From: Clostridiales bacterium UBA7568
GTDB lineage: Bacteria; Bacillota; Clostridia; Oscillospirales; CAG-272
Direction: 5' to 3'
DNA length: 64,000 bases
NCBI GenBank assembly: GCA_002479075.1
Contig: DLLG01000017.1
Span: 60,464 to 124,463, forward strand
Made by a program: the position numbers and the translations under genes. Positions 24,379 to 33,472 of the stretch are shown here, one piece after another. The notes beneath the pieces were generated by a model. It searched no databases. It was given only the letters and a program-made list of their open reading frames with translations, and had not been told where the DNA came from. Numbering within the stretch: the stretch's first letter is position 1; each line of letters starts with the position of its first letter.

Positions 24379-25332
24379 TCAGATATTTTTTAGGAAAGGT
24401 ATCTCATCTTTGCCGAGCTCGATTGTTTTTCCGCGCAGATTCTCAAGCGGAGCGGAAACGTCGTCCCCGAAAATCGCCTTATAGGCGCAAAGCGACTGGC
24501 GGTATATCCCCTTTTTTCTGTCCCCGCTGTTTTCTGCATATTTCCCGTCTCCGATGAGCGGATGACCGATACTTGCCATATGCGCGCGTATCTGATGAGT
24601 TCTTCCCGTTACCAGCTCAACCTCAAGCAAGGCATTTTCGCCTTCAACGCTTATGACGCGGTATTTTGTGACAATTCCCTTTGCGTCTCCGGAGCGGGGC
24701 TTTTTCTCAAAAACACGGACCGTGTTCTTCTCGCCGTCCTTTATCAGGTACCCGCGGAGCGCGTCCTCCCTCTTTGCGGGAACGCCGTGCACAAGGCAGA
24801 GATAAAACTTGCCTATCTTCCTCTCCTTGACAGCCTCGTTCATCGCTCGCAGAGCGGCGGCGTTCTTCGCCGCAAAAACGATACCGCAGGTGTTGCGGTC
24901 GATACGGTTGCAAAGAGCGGGAGCAAAGGAATTTTCTTTTTCCTCGTCATATTCGCCCTTTTGCCAGAGGTATGCCTTTATCTGCTCGATGAGCGTGTTC
25001 TGCTCGCCCTCCTCGTCGCTATGGCAGAGGAGTCCGACGGGCTTGTTTGCGACGATTATGTTCTCATCCTCATAAACGATGCCGAAAACCGGCTTGATTT
25101 TCTTATAAAAAGCGTCGCTTTCGCGCGGAAAGAATTCGTCGCTTATAAAGAGCAGAATTTCGTCCCCCTCGCAGAGCATCTGCCCGATCTCCGCCCGCTT
25201 TCTGTTCACCTTTATCTTCTTCGTCCTGATGAACTTATACATAAGTGATTTCGGAAGCAGGGGGTACGCCTTTGAAAGGAACTTGTCCAGTCTCTGCCCT
25301 GCGTCGTTACGGTTTATATAAACTTTTCTCAT
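24379..25332 (-). CDS. RluA/RluC-family pseudouridine synthase
   Basis: 317 residues: S4 domain (GQRLDKFLSKAYPLLPKSLM) and catalytic domain with the key Asp in LCNRIDRNTCGIVFAAKN (about residue 145); TGRTHQIRAHMASIGHPLIGDGKYA is the other landmark. It modifies uridines in 23S rRNA; the exact site is not predictable. The ATG at 25332 overlaps the mtaB stop by four bases (ATGA), so it is translationally coupled to mtaB. Confidence 0.92.
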   Translation of the reverse strand: MRKVYINRNDAGQRLDKFLSKAYPLLPKSLMYKFIRTKKIKVNRKRAEIGQMLCEGDEILLFISDEFFPRESDAFYKKIKPVFGIVYEDENIIVANKPVGLLCHSDEEGEQNTLIEQIKAYLWQKGEYDEEKENSFAPALCNRIDRNTCGIVFAAKNAAALRAMNEAVKERKIGKFYLCLVHGVPAKREDALRGYLIKDGEKNTVRVFEKKPRSGDAKGIVTKYRVISVEGENALLEVELVTGRTHQIRAHMASIGHPLIGDGKYAENSGDRKKGIYRQSLCAYKAIFGDDVSAPLENLRGKTIELGKDEIPFLKNI

Positions 25333-26642
25333 TTGCCTTCGTCCTCGCACAGTGCGCCGTAGGCGCACCCGTTTTTATAGTCCATAGCTACACATTTCAC
25401 GATTTTCCCCAGCAGACATTCGTCCGATTTTATCTTCACATCCAGCATATTCTGCGCGTGGCCGAAATAATATTCGTCCTGCTTTTCCTCGATAAGAACG
25501 TAAAGCGGGGTCCGCTTTTCAATGTAGCTTTTATATACTTTTTCGGAAATCACCTCTCCGGCAGCGGCAAGCTCCGAGCATCTTCTGATCTTTGTTTCGG
25601 GCGGAATTTTGTCCGTCATCTTCTCCGCTTCCGTGCCCGCCCGGTCCGAATAAGGGAAGATATGAATGTGATAAAGCCCGATGTCCTCGCAAAGGCGGCA
25701 CGTCTCTCTGAAATCCTCCTCCGTCTCTCCCGGGAAGCCGACTATCACATCTGCCGAAAATTCCGCGTCCGGGAATACCGTTCTTATCATCGCAACCGAC
25801 CTTCTGACCATATCGGGGTTATATTTCCGTCGCATTTTTTTCAGCACCTCCGCGCTCCCGCTCTGGAGCGAAAGATGAAACGAAGGTAAAAATCCGCGGC
25901 AGTTTTTAAGCGAATTTATGAGCTTTTCATTCAGCACGGAAGGCTCAAGCGACGCAAGCCTGACGCGCTCCGCCCCGCTTTCGCAAGCCGCCCGGACAGC
26001 GTCCGCAAGCGTATAGTCCTTGCCGTCTCTGCCGTATGACGCAACCTCGATTCCCGTCAGCACTATTTCCCTGCACCCGCTCCGGACGATCGCCTTCGCC
26101 TCTGCTCCGATCTCCTCGGGATCACGCGAAACGACACTTCCCCTCGCCCTGCGGATTATGCAATAGGCACAATGATTATCGCACCCGTCCTCAATTTTCA
26201 GATACGCTCTGTCGCCCTTGAAATGCCCCATAAACATCTTTTCCATAGGCACTCCGGCAAGCTCTCCGACCTCGGTCTTTCTCTCGAAGCCGCCCATAAC
26301 AGCACGAACGGCAAAGTCGACGGCGGCAAGCTTGTTTCTTGTCCCGCAGACGAAATCCGCCCCGAGCTCAAACGCCTTCTGCGGGTTTATCTGGCAATAG
26401 CAACCCATAGCGATGACAACGGCTTGCGGATTTAAATGCTTCCCGCGCCTTATGAACTGCCGCGACTTTCTGTCCGCCTCTGCCGTAACGGAGCAGGTAT
26501 TGACTATATAAACATCGGCTTTTTCGCCCGGATCGCATATTTCAAAGCCGTTTTCCGCAAGTCTCTCGCAGACCACGTCCGACTCATATTGATTTGTCCT
26601 GCAACCCAGCGTATATATCGCCGCTCTCGGTTTTCTTTCCAT
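25329..26642 (-). CDS. mtaB: tRNA t6A37 methylthiotransferase
   Basis: 437 residues: N-terminal MTTase domain with cluster cysteines (YTLGCRTNQYES, VNTCSVTAEA, AMGCYCQ), radical-SAM motif DGCDNHCAYC (CxxxCxxC) and a C-terminal TRAM domain. It adds a methylthio group to t6A at position 37. The ATG at 26642 follows GGAGAAAGCT; the TTG twelve bases upstream is rejected. Transcribed from the promoter at 26683-26711. Confidence 0.93.
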   Translation of the reverse strand: MERKPRAAIYTLGCRTNQYESDVVCERLAENGFEICDPGEKADVYIVNTCSVTAEADRKSRQFIRRGKHLNPQAVVIAMGCYCQINPQKAFELGADFVCGTRNKLAAVDFAVRAVMGGFERKTEVGELAGVPMEKMFMGHFKGDRAYLKIEDGCDNHCAYCIIRRARGSVVSRDPEEIGAEAKAIVRSGCREIVLTGIEVASYGRDGKDYTLADAVRAACESGAERVRLASLEPSVLNEKLINSLKNCRGFLPSFHLSLQSGSAEVLKKMRRKYNPDMVRRSVAMIRTVFPDAEFSADVIVGFPGETEEDFRETCRLCEDIGLYHIHIFPYSDRAGTEAEKMTDKIPPETKIRRCSELAAAGEVISEKVYKSYIEKRTPLYVLIEEKQDEYYFGHAQNMLDVKIKSDECLLGKIVKCVAMDYKNGCAYGALCEDEGK

Positions 26643-26657
26643 AGCTTTCTCCAAAAT

Positions 26658-26687
26658 AAAATGAGATGACCTTTATCATCTCATTTT
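26658..26687 (-). terminator. 12-bp hairpin between dacA-like gene and mtaB
   Basis: Perfect stem AAAATGAGATGA (26658-26669) and complement (26676-26687), then ATTTT on the minus strand. It can end transcription of the carboxypeptidase gene, but it also starts within the -10 box of the mtaB promoter and so forms the very 5' end of that transcript. Confidence 0.7.
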
Positions 26688-26711
26688 ACACCATATTTAT
26701 TATAAAGTCAA
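26683..26711 (-). promoter_or_regulatory. Promoter of mtaB
   Basis: Minus strand TTGACT (26711-26706), 17-bp spacer, TAAAAT (26688-26683). The -35 starts two bases after the stop codon of the carboxypeptidase gene. Confidence 0.78.
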
Positions 26712-26712
26712 T

Positions 26713-27903
26713 TCAATTCGGAGGAGAACATAAAAACCAACTGCCGAGTTTTTTCAGCATAGACCAGAAATTTATCTTTTCAACAGTCTCCGCCGCCAGA
26801 ATATCTGCCGTGCCGACGCTTTTTCCGTCCAGCATATAGGTCACCGTGCCGATTTTCTCCCCCTTTGCAATCGGTGCCGTCAGCTTTTCGGGAACATCTG
26901 TCATCTTTTCAATCTTCGATGCATCTCCCTTTGAAACGACTGTCGAAAAACCTTGGCTTACACCATTTACCGTATTTTCCTTTCCTCCCGTGACCTTTAT
27001 CCCCTCAAACTCCTCCGGCTCATCCGTATAAACGGAATAATTTGCAAAACCGAAATCAAAAAGCGACTTTGCCGCTTCGTTGCGGATGTCCCTCGTCGGT
27101 GCCGCCATAATAACGGCGATCAGGTTAAGCCCGCCGCGCTCCGCCGTTGCGCTGATACAGAATTTTGCCTTTGCCGTCGAGCCTGTTTTCAGCCCCGTTG
27201 CACCTTTATAAAAGCGGATCAGACGGTTTGTATTTGTCAGTCCGAAAGCTCCGTCACGTATGGTGTCCATCCAGAGCGTCGAATAATTATAAACCAGCTC
27301 GTGACTGATGACCTCGCGGGATATTATCGCTATATCGCGCGCAGACATCGTGTGGCTTGTCGCCGTGTCGTCAAGACCCGTAGGGTTTTCGAAATGCGTG
27401 TTTTTGCAGCCAAGTTCCTTTGCCCGCTCGTTCATCCGCGCAACAAATGCCTCCTCGCTCCCGCAAACATACTCTGCAAGAGCAACAGCCGCATCATTGG
27501 CGGAAGCGACTATCATACTTTTGAGCAGATCGCTTACGCTCATCGTCTCGCCGGGCGCAAGAAAAACCTGCGAACCGCCCATCGACGCCGCATTCTCGCT
27601 GACGGAAACCATTTCGTCGAGAGAGATTTTGCCCGAGTCGATCGCTTCAAGAACGAGGAGCATCGTCATCGTTTTTGTGACGGATGCCGGCGGAAGGGGC
27701 TCGTCTGCATTCTGCTCATAAAGCACAGTGCCGCTTCCCGCTTCCATTAAAATCGCGCTGACAGCATCGACCTTTTTTCCGTATTCAACAGCCGCAGGCG
27801 CATCAGCAGAGACCTCCGTATCCCCTCCGCCTCCAGCAAAAGCGCAGAGCGAAAACGCAAATGCCAGAATCGCCGCCGTTATAACCGATATGTATTTTTT
27901 CAT
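26713..27903 (-). CDS. D-alanyl-D-alanine carboxypeptidase (PBP5/DacF type)
   Basis: 396 residues. Signal peptide MKKYISVITAAILAFAFSLCAFA, then the penicillin-binding triad: SVTK in PPASVTKTMTMLL, SAN in MIVASANDAAVALAEYV and KTGS in KGATGLKTGSTAKAK. A C-terminal beta domain and the hydrophobic tail INFWSMLKKLGSWFLC follow, which may bind the membrane. It trims the terminal D-Ala of peptidoglycan stem peptides outside the cell. AAGGAAG precedes the ATG. Exact DacA, DacB or DacF identity cannot be set from sequence alone. Confidence 0.92.
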   Translation of the reverse strand: MKKYISVITAAILAFAFSLCAFAGGGGDTEVSADAPAAVEYGKKVDAVSAILMEAGSGTVLYEQNADEPLPPASVTKTMTMLLVLEAIDSGKISLDEMVSVSENAASMGGSQVFLAPGETMSVSDLLKSMIVASANDAAVALAEYVCGSEEAFVARMNERAKELGCKNTHFENPTGLDDTATSHTMSARDIAIISREVISHELVYNYSTLWMDTIRDGAFGLTNTNRLIRFYKGATGLKTGSTAKAKFCISATAERGGLNLIAVIMAAPTRDIRNEAAKSLFDFGFANYSVYTDEPEEFEGIKVTGGKENTVNGVSQGFSTVVSKGDASKIEKMTDVPEKLTAPIAKGEKIGTVTYMLDGKSVGTADILAAETVEKINFWSMLKKLGSWFLCSPPN

Positions 27904-27974
27904 ATTCTTCTTCCTTTCGCTTTGTCTTGGTAAAGAATATGAAGGTCGCGCCGCATTTATTCCGAATAAAGCAA

Positions 27975-28003
27975 AAAACGGACGGCAACCGCCGTCCGCT
28001 TTG
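27975..28003 (-). terminator. Terminator of pgk-tpiA
   Basis: Perfect stem CGGACGGC (27979-27986) with GCCGTCCG (27991-27998) and a run of T on the minus strand, 12 bases after the tpiA stop. Confidence 0.88.
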
Positions 28004-28014
28004 ATACTTTTTGC

Positions 28015-28785
28015 TTATTTCTGAGCCGCTGTGATTATCGTTGTGAAATCCAGAACCTTGAGCGAAGCTCCGCCGATAAGTCCGCCGTCGATGTCCTTCA
28101 TAGAGAGGAGCTCGTCTGCGTTCTTTGCGTTCATAGAGCCGCCGTACTGGATTGTCATTCCGAGAGCAGTCTTTTCGTCATAAATGCCTGCAACAACTTC
28201 GCGGATAGCCGCGCAGACCTCTTCAGCCTGCTCTGCCGTCGCCGTTTTGCCGGTGCCGATAGCCCAAACGGGCTCATATGCGATTATAACGTTCTTTGCC
28301 TGCTCCGCCGCTACACTCATAAGAGCGATCTTTGTCTGGCGGGAAACGGTCTCCGTTGTGATGTTCTGCTCGCGCTCCGTGAGCGTTTCGCCGACGCAAA
28401 GGATGACCTTGAGTCCTGCATTGAGAGCGGCAAGCGTTCTCTGGTTGACGGTTACATCCGTCTCGCCGAAGTACTGTCTTCTTTCGCTATGACCGATGAT
28501 AACGTATTCCGTGCCGACAGCGCAGAGCATTTCAGCGGAGATTTCGCCCGTGTATGCTCCCTTTTCGGCAAAGTGAACGTTTTCCGCGCCGATTTTTATG
28601 TTTGTACCTTCCGCAGCCTTGACAGCCGTTGCAATGTCAACAAACGGCACGCAGAGAACGATTTCGCAGCCGTTCATAGAAGCGACAGCGGGAGCAAGCT
28701 CCTTTATGAAAGCCTCCGTAGCCGCGGGGGTCATATTCATCTTCCAGTTGCCGGCGATAACGGCTTTTCTGTTTGTCTTATCCAT
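28015..28785 (-). CDS. tpiA: Triosephosphate isomerase
   Basis: 256 residues. Substrate Lys in IAGNWKMN, catalytic His in YVIIGHSERRQYF, catalytic Glu in IIAYEPVWAIGTGKTA and the phosphate loop QYGGSMNAKNADEL are all present. It interconverts dihydroxyacetone phosphate and glyceraldehyde-3-phosphate. The start ATG at 28785 follows GGAGGCG; the gene is 18 bases after pgk and shares its promoter. Confidence 0.98.
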   Translation of the reverse strand: MDKTNRKAVIAGNWKMNMTPAATEAFIKELAPAVASMNGCEIVLCVPFVDIATAVKAAEGTNIKIGAENVHFAEKGAYTGEISAEMLCAVGTEYVIIGHSERRQYFGETDVTVNQRTLAALNAGLKVILCVGETLTEREQNITTETVSRQTKIALMSVAAEQAKNVIIAYEPVWAIGTGKTATAEQAEEVCAAIREVVAGIYDEKTALGMTIQYGGSMNAKNADELLSMKDIDGGLIGGASLKVLDFTTIITAAQK

Positions 28786-28803
28786 TATAAATCGCCTCCG
28801 CAA

Positions 28804-30105
28804 TTATTTATCAAGCAGGCAAGCTATTCCGGGGAGCTCCTTGCCTTCAAGGAATTCAAGGGACGCGCCGCCGCCTGTCGAGATGTGCGTCATCTTGTCG
28901 GCATAGCCGAGTTTTTCAACTGCTGCAGCAGAGTCGCCGCCGCCGATGATCGATACAGCACCGCTGTTTGCGATAGCTTCCGCAACTGCGCAAGTGCCGC
29001 CTTCGAAGTTCTTCCATTCGGAAACGCCCATAGGTCCGTTCCAGACTACCGTTCCTGCTCCTGCGATTGTCTTTGAGAAGAGCTCTCTTGTCTTATCGCC
29101 GATGTCAAGACCCATCCAACCGTCCGGGATAGCGTTTGAATACATTCTCATATGAACGGTGTTCTCGTCATACTCTCTGCCGATGATGTTATCAACGGGG
29201 AGAATGAAGCTGACGCCCTTTGCTCTTGCCTTTTCAACAGTTGCCTTTGCAACGTCGAGCTTGTCGTATTCGCAGATGGAGGTACCGACGTTCTGACCGA
29301 AAGCCTTGAAGAACGTGTAAGCCATACCGCCGCCGATGATAAGCGTATCAACCTTGTCTATAAGGTTCTCGATAACGCCGATCTTATCGGATACCTTTGC
29401 GCCGCCGAGAACAGCGACAAACGGTCTCTTCGGGTCTTCGAGCGCCTTGCCCATAATTGTGATTTCTTTCTGAATGAGGTAACCGCAGACAGCGGGAAGT
29501 CCGCCGTACATAGCAACGCCTGCCGTTGAAGCGTGAGCTCTGTGAGCCGTGCCGAAAGCGTCGTTTACGAATACGTCGCCGAAGGCTGCGAGCTTCTTTG
29601 AGAATTCCTCATCATTCTTCTCTTCCTTCTTTGTGAAACGTGTGTTCTCAAGAAGAACGATCTTTCCGCCTTCGAGAGCGGCAACCTTTGCCTGAGCGTC
29701 CTCGCCGACTGTGTCCTCTGCGAATGTTACGATGCCGCCGAGATACTCATTAAGTCTGTCAGCAACGATCTTGAGAGAGAACTTCTGCTTGTCGCCCTGA
29801 GCTTTTTCGATGTATTTTGCCGTAGCTGCTTCTCTTTCCTCTTCGGGAAGAGCCGCAACAGCCGCAGCTTCCTTCTTTGAGAGCTTGATCTCTTTGTCAA
29901 AAATGTTGTGGGGCTTGCCCATATGGGAGCAAAGAACAACCTTGCAGTTCTTCTCAACAAGATATTTGATCGTCGGAAGAGCTTCTGTTATTCTCTTGTC
30001 ACTTGTGATCGCTCCGTCCTTTACGGGTACGTTGAAGTCGCATCTTACAAGGACTCTTTTGCCGGCAACGTCGATATCTTCTATCGACTTTTTGTTGTAA
30101 GTCAT
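28804..30105 (-). CDS. pgk: Phosphoglycerate kinase
   Basis: 433 residues, longer than the usual 390-400. Landmarks: VLVRCDFNVPV, LCSHMGKPHN, LENTRFTKKEEKND, the hinge VLGGAKVSDKIGVI and the ATP site GGGDSAAAVEKLG with STGGGASLEFLEG. The extra length is mainly a lysine/alanine-rich insert after HMGKP (KLSKKEAAAVAALPEEEREA and on). It makes ATP from 1,3-bisphosphoglycerate. The start at 30105 (MTYNKKSIEDIDVAGKR) follows GCGAGG; the longer frame to 30171 crosses the promoter. Confidence 0.97.
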   Translation of the reverse strand: MTYNKKSIEDIDVAGKRVLVRCDFNVPVKDGAITSDKRITEALPTIKYLVEKNCKVVLCSHMGKPHNIFDKEIKLSKKEAAAVAALPEEEREAATAKYIEKAQGDKQKFSLKIVADRLNEYLGGIVTFAEDTVGEDAQAKVAALEGGKIVLLENTRFTKKEEKNDEEFSKKLAAFGDVFVNDAFGTAHRAHASTAGVAMYGGLPAVCGYLIQKEITIMGKALEDPKRPFVAVLGGAKVSDKIGVIENLIDKVDTLIIGGGMAYTFFKAFGQNVGTSICEYDKLDVAKATVEKARAKGVSFILPVDNIIGREYDENTVHMRMYSNAIPDGWMGLDIGDKTRELFSKTIAGAGTVVWNGPMGVSEWKNFEGGTCAVAEAIANSGAVSIIGGGDSAAAVEKLGYADKMTHISTGGGASLEFLEGKELPGIACLLDK

Positions 30106-30142
30106 TTTTATATACCTCGCTAATTTTAAGATTTTCTTATGT

Positions 30143-30171
30143 AGTATATCATCTTTATTTTGCTTTTTCAA
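30143..30171 (-). promoter_or_regulatory. Promoter of pgk-tpiA
   Basis: Minus strand TTGAAA (30171-30166), 17-bp spacer, TATACT (30148-30143), about 30 bases before the pgk start. Confidence 0.8.
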
Positions 30172-30176
30172 TATAT

Positions 30177-30208
30177 AAAATGATAATTTTCGTCGAAATT
30201 ATCATTTT
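30177..30208 (-). terminator. Terminator after the U32 peptidase gene
   Basis: 13-bp perfect stem (30177-30189 with 30196-30208) that includes the stop codon of the U32 gene, followed by a T/A-rich tract. Confidence 0.75.
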
Positions 30209-31416
30209 CCGCCGCGCAGAATGTCCCCTTCGGACACCTCAAACGGCACGGAAACATAAAATTTCATATCCGGATGCGGCGCGCTCTCAATCTCTTCCCC
30301 GTTTTCATTATATATTTTGTCGACGGTAAACCCCCGTCCGAACTTTCCAGGAGAAACAATCTCCGCATATTCGCCCCTTGAGAGCTTGTTCTTCTGACGA
30401 AATCCGGTCAGTCCGTTCATCTTCTCTCCCGTCGCGACGGCAAGATACGCCTTGTCCCTGATGTAACCGAGGGAGGAGGTTGTCTGGGCGTTATCGCAGG
30501 GGGCTCCGTAAAAATAGCCCGTTGCGTATTCCCTGTGGCTTACCGATTCGAGCTCGTCCATCCAGCGGCTGTCAAAAACATAGCCCTCGCCGAGCTTTTC
30601 ATAGCCGTCAATCGCCGCCCTGTACGCATTTGTGACAACGGCTGTATAATATGCGCTTTTCATACGTCCCTCTATTTTGAATGACGATATTCCCGCCCTT
30701 ATAAGTTCGGGAATATGGTCTACCATACAGAGATCCTTTGAGCTCATTATGAACGTTCCGTCCGGCGTCTCTTCAATCGGCATAGGCGAATCCTTGCGCT
30801 TTTCCTCACTTATTGTATAGCTCCAACGGCAAGGCTGAGCGCACGCTCCGCGATTGCCGTCCCTGCCTGTCAGCGCATTTGAAAGCAGACATCTGCCGGA
30901 AAACGAAACGCACATCGACCCGTGCACAAAGGTTTCGATCTCAAAATCGTCCGGGACGTTTTTGCGGATTTCAATTATCTCGTCAAGCGAAAGTTCTCTT
31001 GCAAGCACGGCCCTTTTGGCTCCGAGCGACCGCCAGAAAAGGCAGTCCGCCGCGCTGACGATACCCGCCTGAGTTGAAACGTGTATCTCCGTTTCGGGCA
31101 GGACCTCCCTTGCAAGGGCAAACACCCCCGCGTCCGCGATTATGAGTGCGTCCGGCTTTATCTTTCCGAGAAACTCAAAATATTCGCGCAGGGCGGGATA
31201 TTCGTTTGTCCTCGGCAATGTGTTTACGGTTATATGCACCTTTTTCCCGAAGGAATGCGCATAGGCAATCGCCTCCGCCAGCTCCTCGTCCGTAAAGTTT
31301 TCGGCAGCACTTCGCATTCCGAAGCGTTTCCCCGCCAGATATACGGCGTCCGCCCCATAGCGGATCGCCGCCTTCATTTTTTCAAAATTCCCCGCAGGAG
31401 AAAGAAGTTCGGGCAT
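30202..31416 (-). CDS. U32-family peptidase / tRNA hydroxylation-type protein
   Basis: 404 residues. Starts MPELLSPAGNFEKMKAAIRY, with the U32 signature ETFVHGSMCVSFSGRCLLSN and Cys residues in RGACAQPCRWSY that could hold an iron-sulfur cluster. A U32 family branch (TrhP/YrrO) makes 5-hydroxyuridine in tRNA with prephenate, and this protein has that shape, but other U32 roles are possible. It is the last gene of the ftsK-tmk-mltG run. Confidence 0.85.
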   Translation of the reverse strand: MPELLSPAGNFEKMKAAIRYGADAVYLAGKRFGMRSAAENFTDEELAEAIAYAHSFGKKVHITVNTLPRTNEYPALREYFEFLGKIKPDALIIADAGVFALAREVLPETEIHVSTQAGIVSAADCLFWRSLGAKRAVLARELSLDEIIEIRKNVPDDFEIETFVHGSMCVSFSGRCLLSNALTGRDGNRGACAQPCRWSYTISEEKRKDSPMPIEETPDGTFIMSSKDLCMVDHIPELIRAGISSFKIEGRMKSAYYTAVVTNAYRAAIDGYEKLGEGYVFDSRWMDELESVSHREYATGYFYGAPCDNAQTTSSLGYIRDKAYLAVATGEKMNGLTGFRQKNKLSRGEYAEIVSPGKFGRGFTVDKIYNENGEEIESAPHPDMKFYVSVPFEVSEGDILRGGK

Positions 31417-31430
31417 TTATGAAAATCCTT

Positions 31431-32474
31431 TCAGTTATTTTTGTCTGCGGCGATCGCCTTCATATGCTCGGCATATGTTCTTGAAAACACCGCATTTTTA
31501 TTTTTTGTGCAGATGAAATAATAGTAATCCGATTTTGCGGGCGAAATCGCCGCTTCGATTGCGTCAAGCCCCGGAGAGCATATCGCGCCGGGCGGAAGCC
31601 CCTGCACTCTGTATGTGTTATAGGGGGAATCGATGTTCAGCTCCTCCTTTATCGGTGCGCCTGCCTTTTTTCCGCCACCTATGGCGTAAACGACAGTTGC
31701 GTCGCTTTCAAGCCTCGGCATAGAACGGGATGAGAGTCTGTTGTGAAAAACAGATGAAATATAAGGCATATCCGCTTTGTAATACGCCTCTTTTTCTATC
31801 ATCGACGCAAGCGTCAGAATCTCGCCTATGGAAAACCCGCTTTCCTCAGCCCTTTTTCTCATATCCGCGGTGAATCTGACATTGAAATTCTCAAGCATTT
31901 TATAGATCGCCTCGGTCTCCGTCGAATCGGAATAAAAATAATAAGTGTCCGGGAAAAGATAGCCTTCAAGGCGGTATATCCTGCCCTCCGACCGGATATT
32001 TTCGAGAAAGTCAAAACCGAAGTCAAAATCGTTTATAACGGAGATGAATTTCTCCCTCTCGCCGATTCCGGCAGAAACGAAAATATCGATTATGCTTTCG
32101 ACCGTGCTTCCCTCCGGAAACGTCAGCTTTATCTGCGTTCTTGCACCCTTTTTGCTTTTTATCGCGCGGCGCAGCTCGTCATAGCAGAGCGAAGAAGAAA
32201 GCGAAAATTCGCCGGAAAGATATTTTCCGTCGTCGCCGCGAAGCTTTGAATAAAGCTCGTATACAAGCGGGTATTTTATCAGCCCCGCTTTTTTATATAT
32301 CTTTGCGACATCCGAAAGCCCTGCCCCCTCAGGAACGGTAACCGTAACAGACGCCGCCCCCTCCTCTCCGAAGGCGAAAACCTCCTTCGTTGCAGACCAG
32401 ATAAAAGCGGACAGAATGACCGAAATGAGCACCGCCCAGAACAGCACCCCGCCGCCGTTTGATTTTCTTTTCAA
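31431..32474 (-). CDS. mltG: Endolytic murein transglycosylase
   Basis: 347 residues: an N-terminal membrane helix (GGGVLFWAVLISVILSAFIW), a LysM-like segment, then the YceG catalytic domain with the Glu in LASMIEKEAYYKADMPYIS and the product-site SDATVVYAIGG and YNTYRVQGLPPGAICSPG. It cuts nascent glycan strands outside the membrane. The start is a TTG at 32474 with GGAGGAG six bases upstream; that site lies in an RNA hairpin (see findings). Confidence 0.93.
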   Translation of the reverse strand: MKRKSNGGGVLFWAVLISVILSAFIWSATKEVFAFGEEGAASVTVTVPEGAGLSDVAKIYKKAGLIKYPLVYELYSKLRGDDGKYLSGEFSLSSSLCYDELRRAIKSKKGARTQIKLTFPEGSTVESIIDIFVSAGIGEREKFISVINDFDFGFDFLENIRSEGRIYRLEGYLFPDTYYFYSDSTETEAIYKMLENFNVRFTADMRKRAEESGFSIGEILTLASMIEKEAYYKADMPYISSVFHNRLSSRSMPRLESDATVVYAIGGGKKAGAPIKEELNIDSPYNTYRVQGLPPGAICSPGLDAIEAAISPAKSDYYYFICTKNKNAVFSRTYAEHMKAIAADKNN

Positions 32475-32480
32475 AATACG

Positions 32481-32517
32481 CTCCTCCGCAGAATTTTTTA
32501 ATTATTCTGCGGAAAAA
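32481..32517 (-). promoter_or_regulatory. Hairpin over the mltG ribosome-binding site
   Basis: On the minus strand TCCGCAGAA and TTCTGCGGA, 11 bases apart, form a 9-bp perfect stem whose 3' arm runs into the GGAGGAG Shine-Dalgarno. It could reduce mltG translation. Confidence 0.45.
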
Positions 32518-32545
32518 TGCGGTTTTTATGCGGAAAAATTCTTTT

Positions 32546-33472
32546 TCAGAGAGCGTCTATAAGCGCAACGACGGCAAAAAGTCCGATCTCGATCAGCATA
32601 GGCTTTGCCGTAAAAACGGAAAGATAAGCGGAAAGCCTGTCCCCCTTTGAAACGGTTGCCGGCGGCTCGTCGCCATCCTCCGCACGCGTCCTTGCAATCT
32701 TTTCCGCAACTCCGAGAAAGACAAACGCAAAGATCAGATAAAGCGCGATGAGTATCAGCCAGAAAAGCAATTCGCTATCCGGGTTTGAAGAAAACAACCA
32801 GACGTATTTCTCCCCGAAAAGGACGAATATGTTGTATGCGATATGTGCTATGACAGCCGTCATCGCAGAGCCCGTCAGAAAAACGGCAAAGCAAAGGAGC
32901 GCGCCGTCAAAAAAATAGATCGGAAACTGCGCAAAATCAAAATGGATGAATGCAAAAAGCAGCGACGACGCTATCGCCGAGCAAAAAAAGCCCGTTTTTG
33001 AATATTCCGAAAAAACTATGCCTCTGAAAACGAATTCCTCCGCTATCGCAGGCACTATCGCAAGCGCAATTACAGGCAGAAGAATATCGAGCAGGCTCTC
33101 CGTTTTGACGGAAAAACTGCTTCCGTACAGCCTGTATGCCGAATAGTCGTAACCGAAATAGAAAACGCCGAATTTCAGGATACAGCTCTGAAGCATAAGC
33201 AAAACAGCGCAGAGCGTTGTAACGGCGAGACTCCTCTTCTTCGGAAACGACAGCCGTATTTTCCCGATAAGCCCCTTGCCGCGGATAAAGCAATAAAGCG
33301 CCGCAGGCACGCCGAATATCAGCAGATTCAAAACGATTATCGCAACATAGCCCGCCACGGGACTTCCGATGCTCCCGAAATTCAGAAACGTCGGTACGAT
33401 CATCAGCACGGATATTGTAAGTACAAGCAGAGGCGGCCCCGAAAGTCCGCCCTTGCTCTTATTTTTTTGCAT
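32546..33472 (-). CDS. CPBP-family intramembrane metalloprotease
   Basis: 308 residues with about eight membrane helices. The family motifs are AIAEEFVFRGIVFSEY (EExxxR) and LLFAFIHFDFAQFP (FxxxH), with a third His in AVIAHIAYNIFVLF. These Abi/Rce1-like proteins cleave or process membrane substrates; the target is unknown. The ATG at 33472 overlaps the MTHFS gene by 14 bases. Confidence 0.88.
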   Translation of the reverse strand: MQKNKSKGGLSGPPLLVLTISVLMIVPTFLNFGSIGSPVAGYVAIIVLNLLIFGVPAALYCFIRGKGLIGKIRLSFPKKRSLAVTTLCAVLLMLQSCILKFGVFYFGYDYSAYRLYGSSFSVKTESLLDILLPVIALAIVPAIAEEFVFRGIVFSEYSKTGFFCSAIASSLLFAFIHFDFAQFPIYFFDGALLCFAVFLTGSAMTAVIAHIAYNIFVLFGEKYVWLFSSNPDSELLFWLILIALYLIFAFVFLGVAEKIARTRAEDGDEPPATVSKGDRLSAYLSVFTAKPMLIEIGLFAVVALIDAL

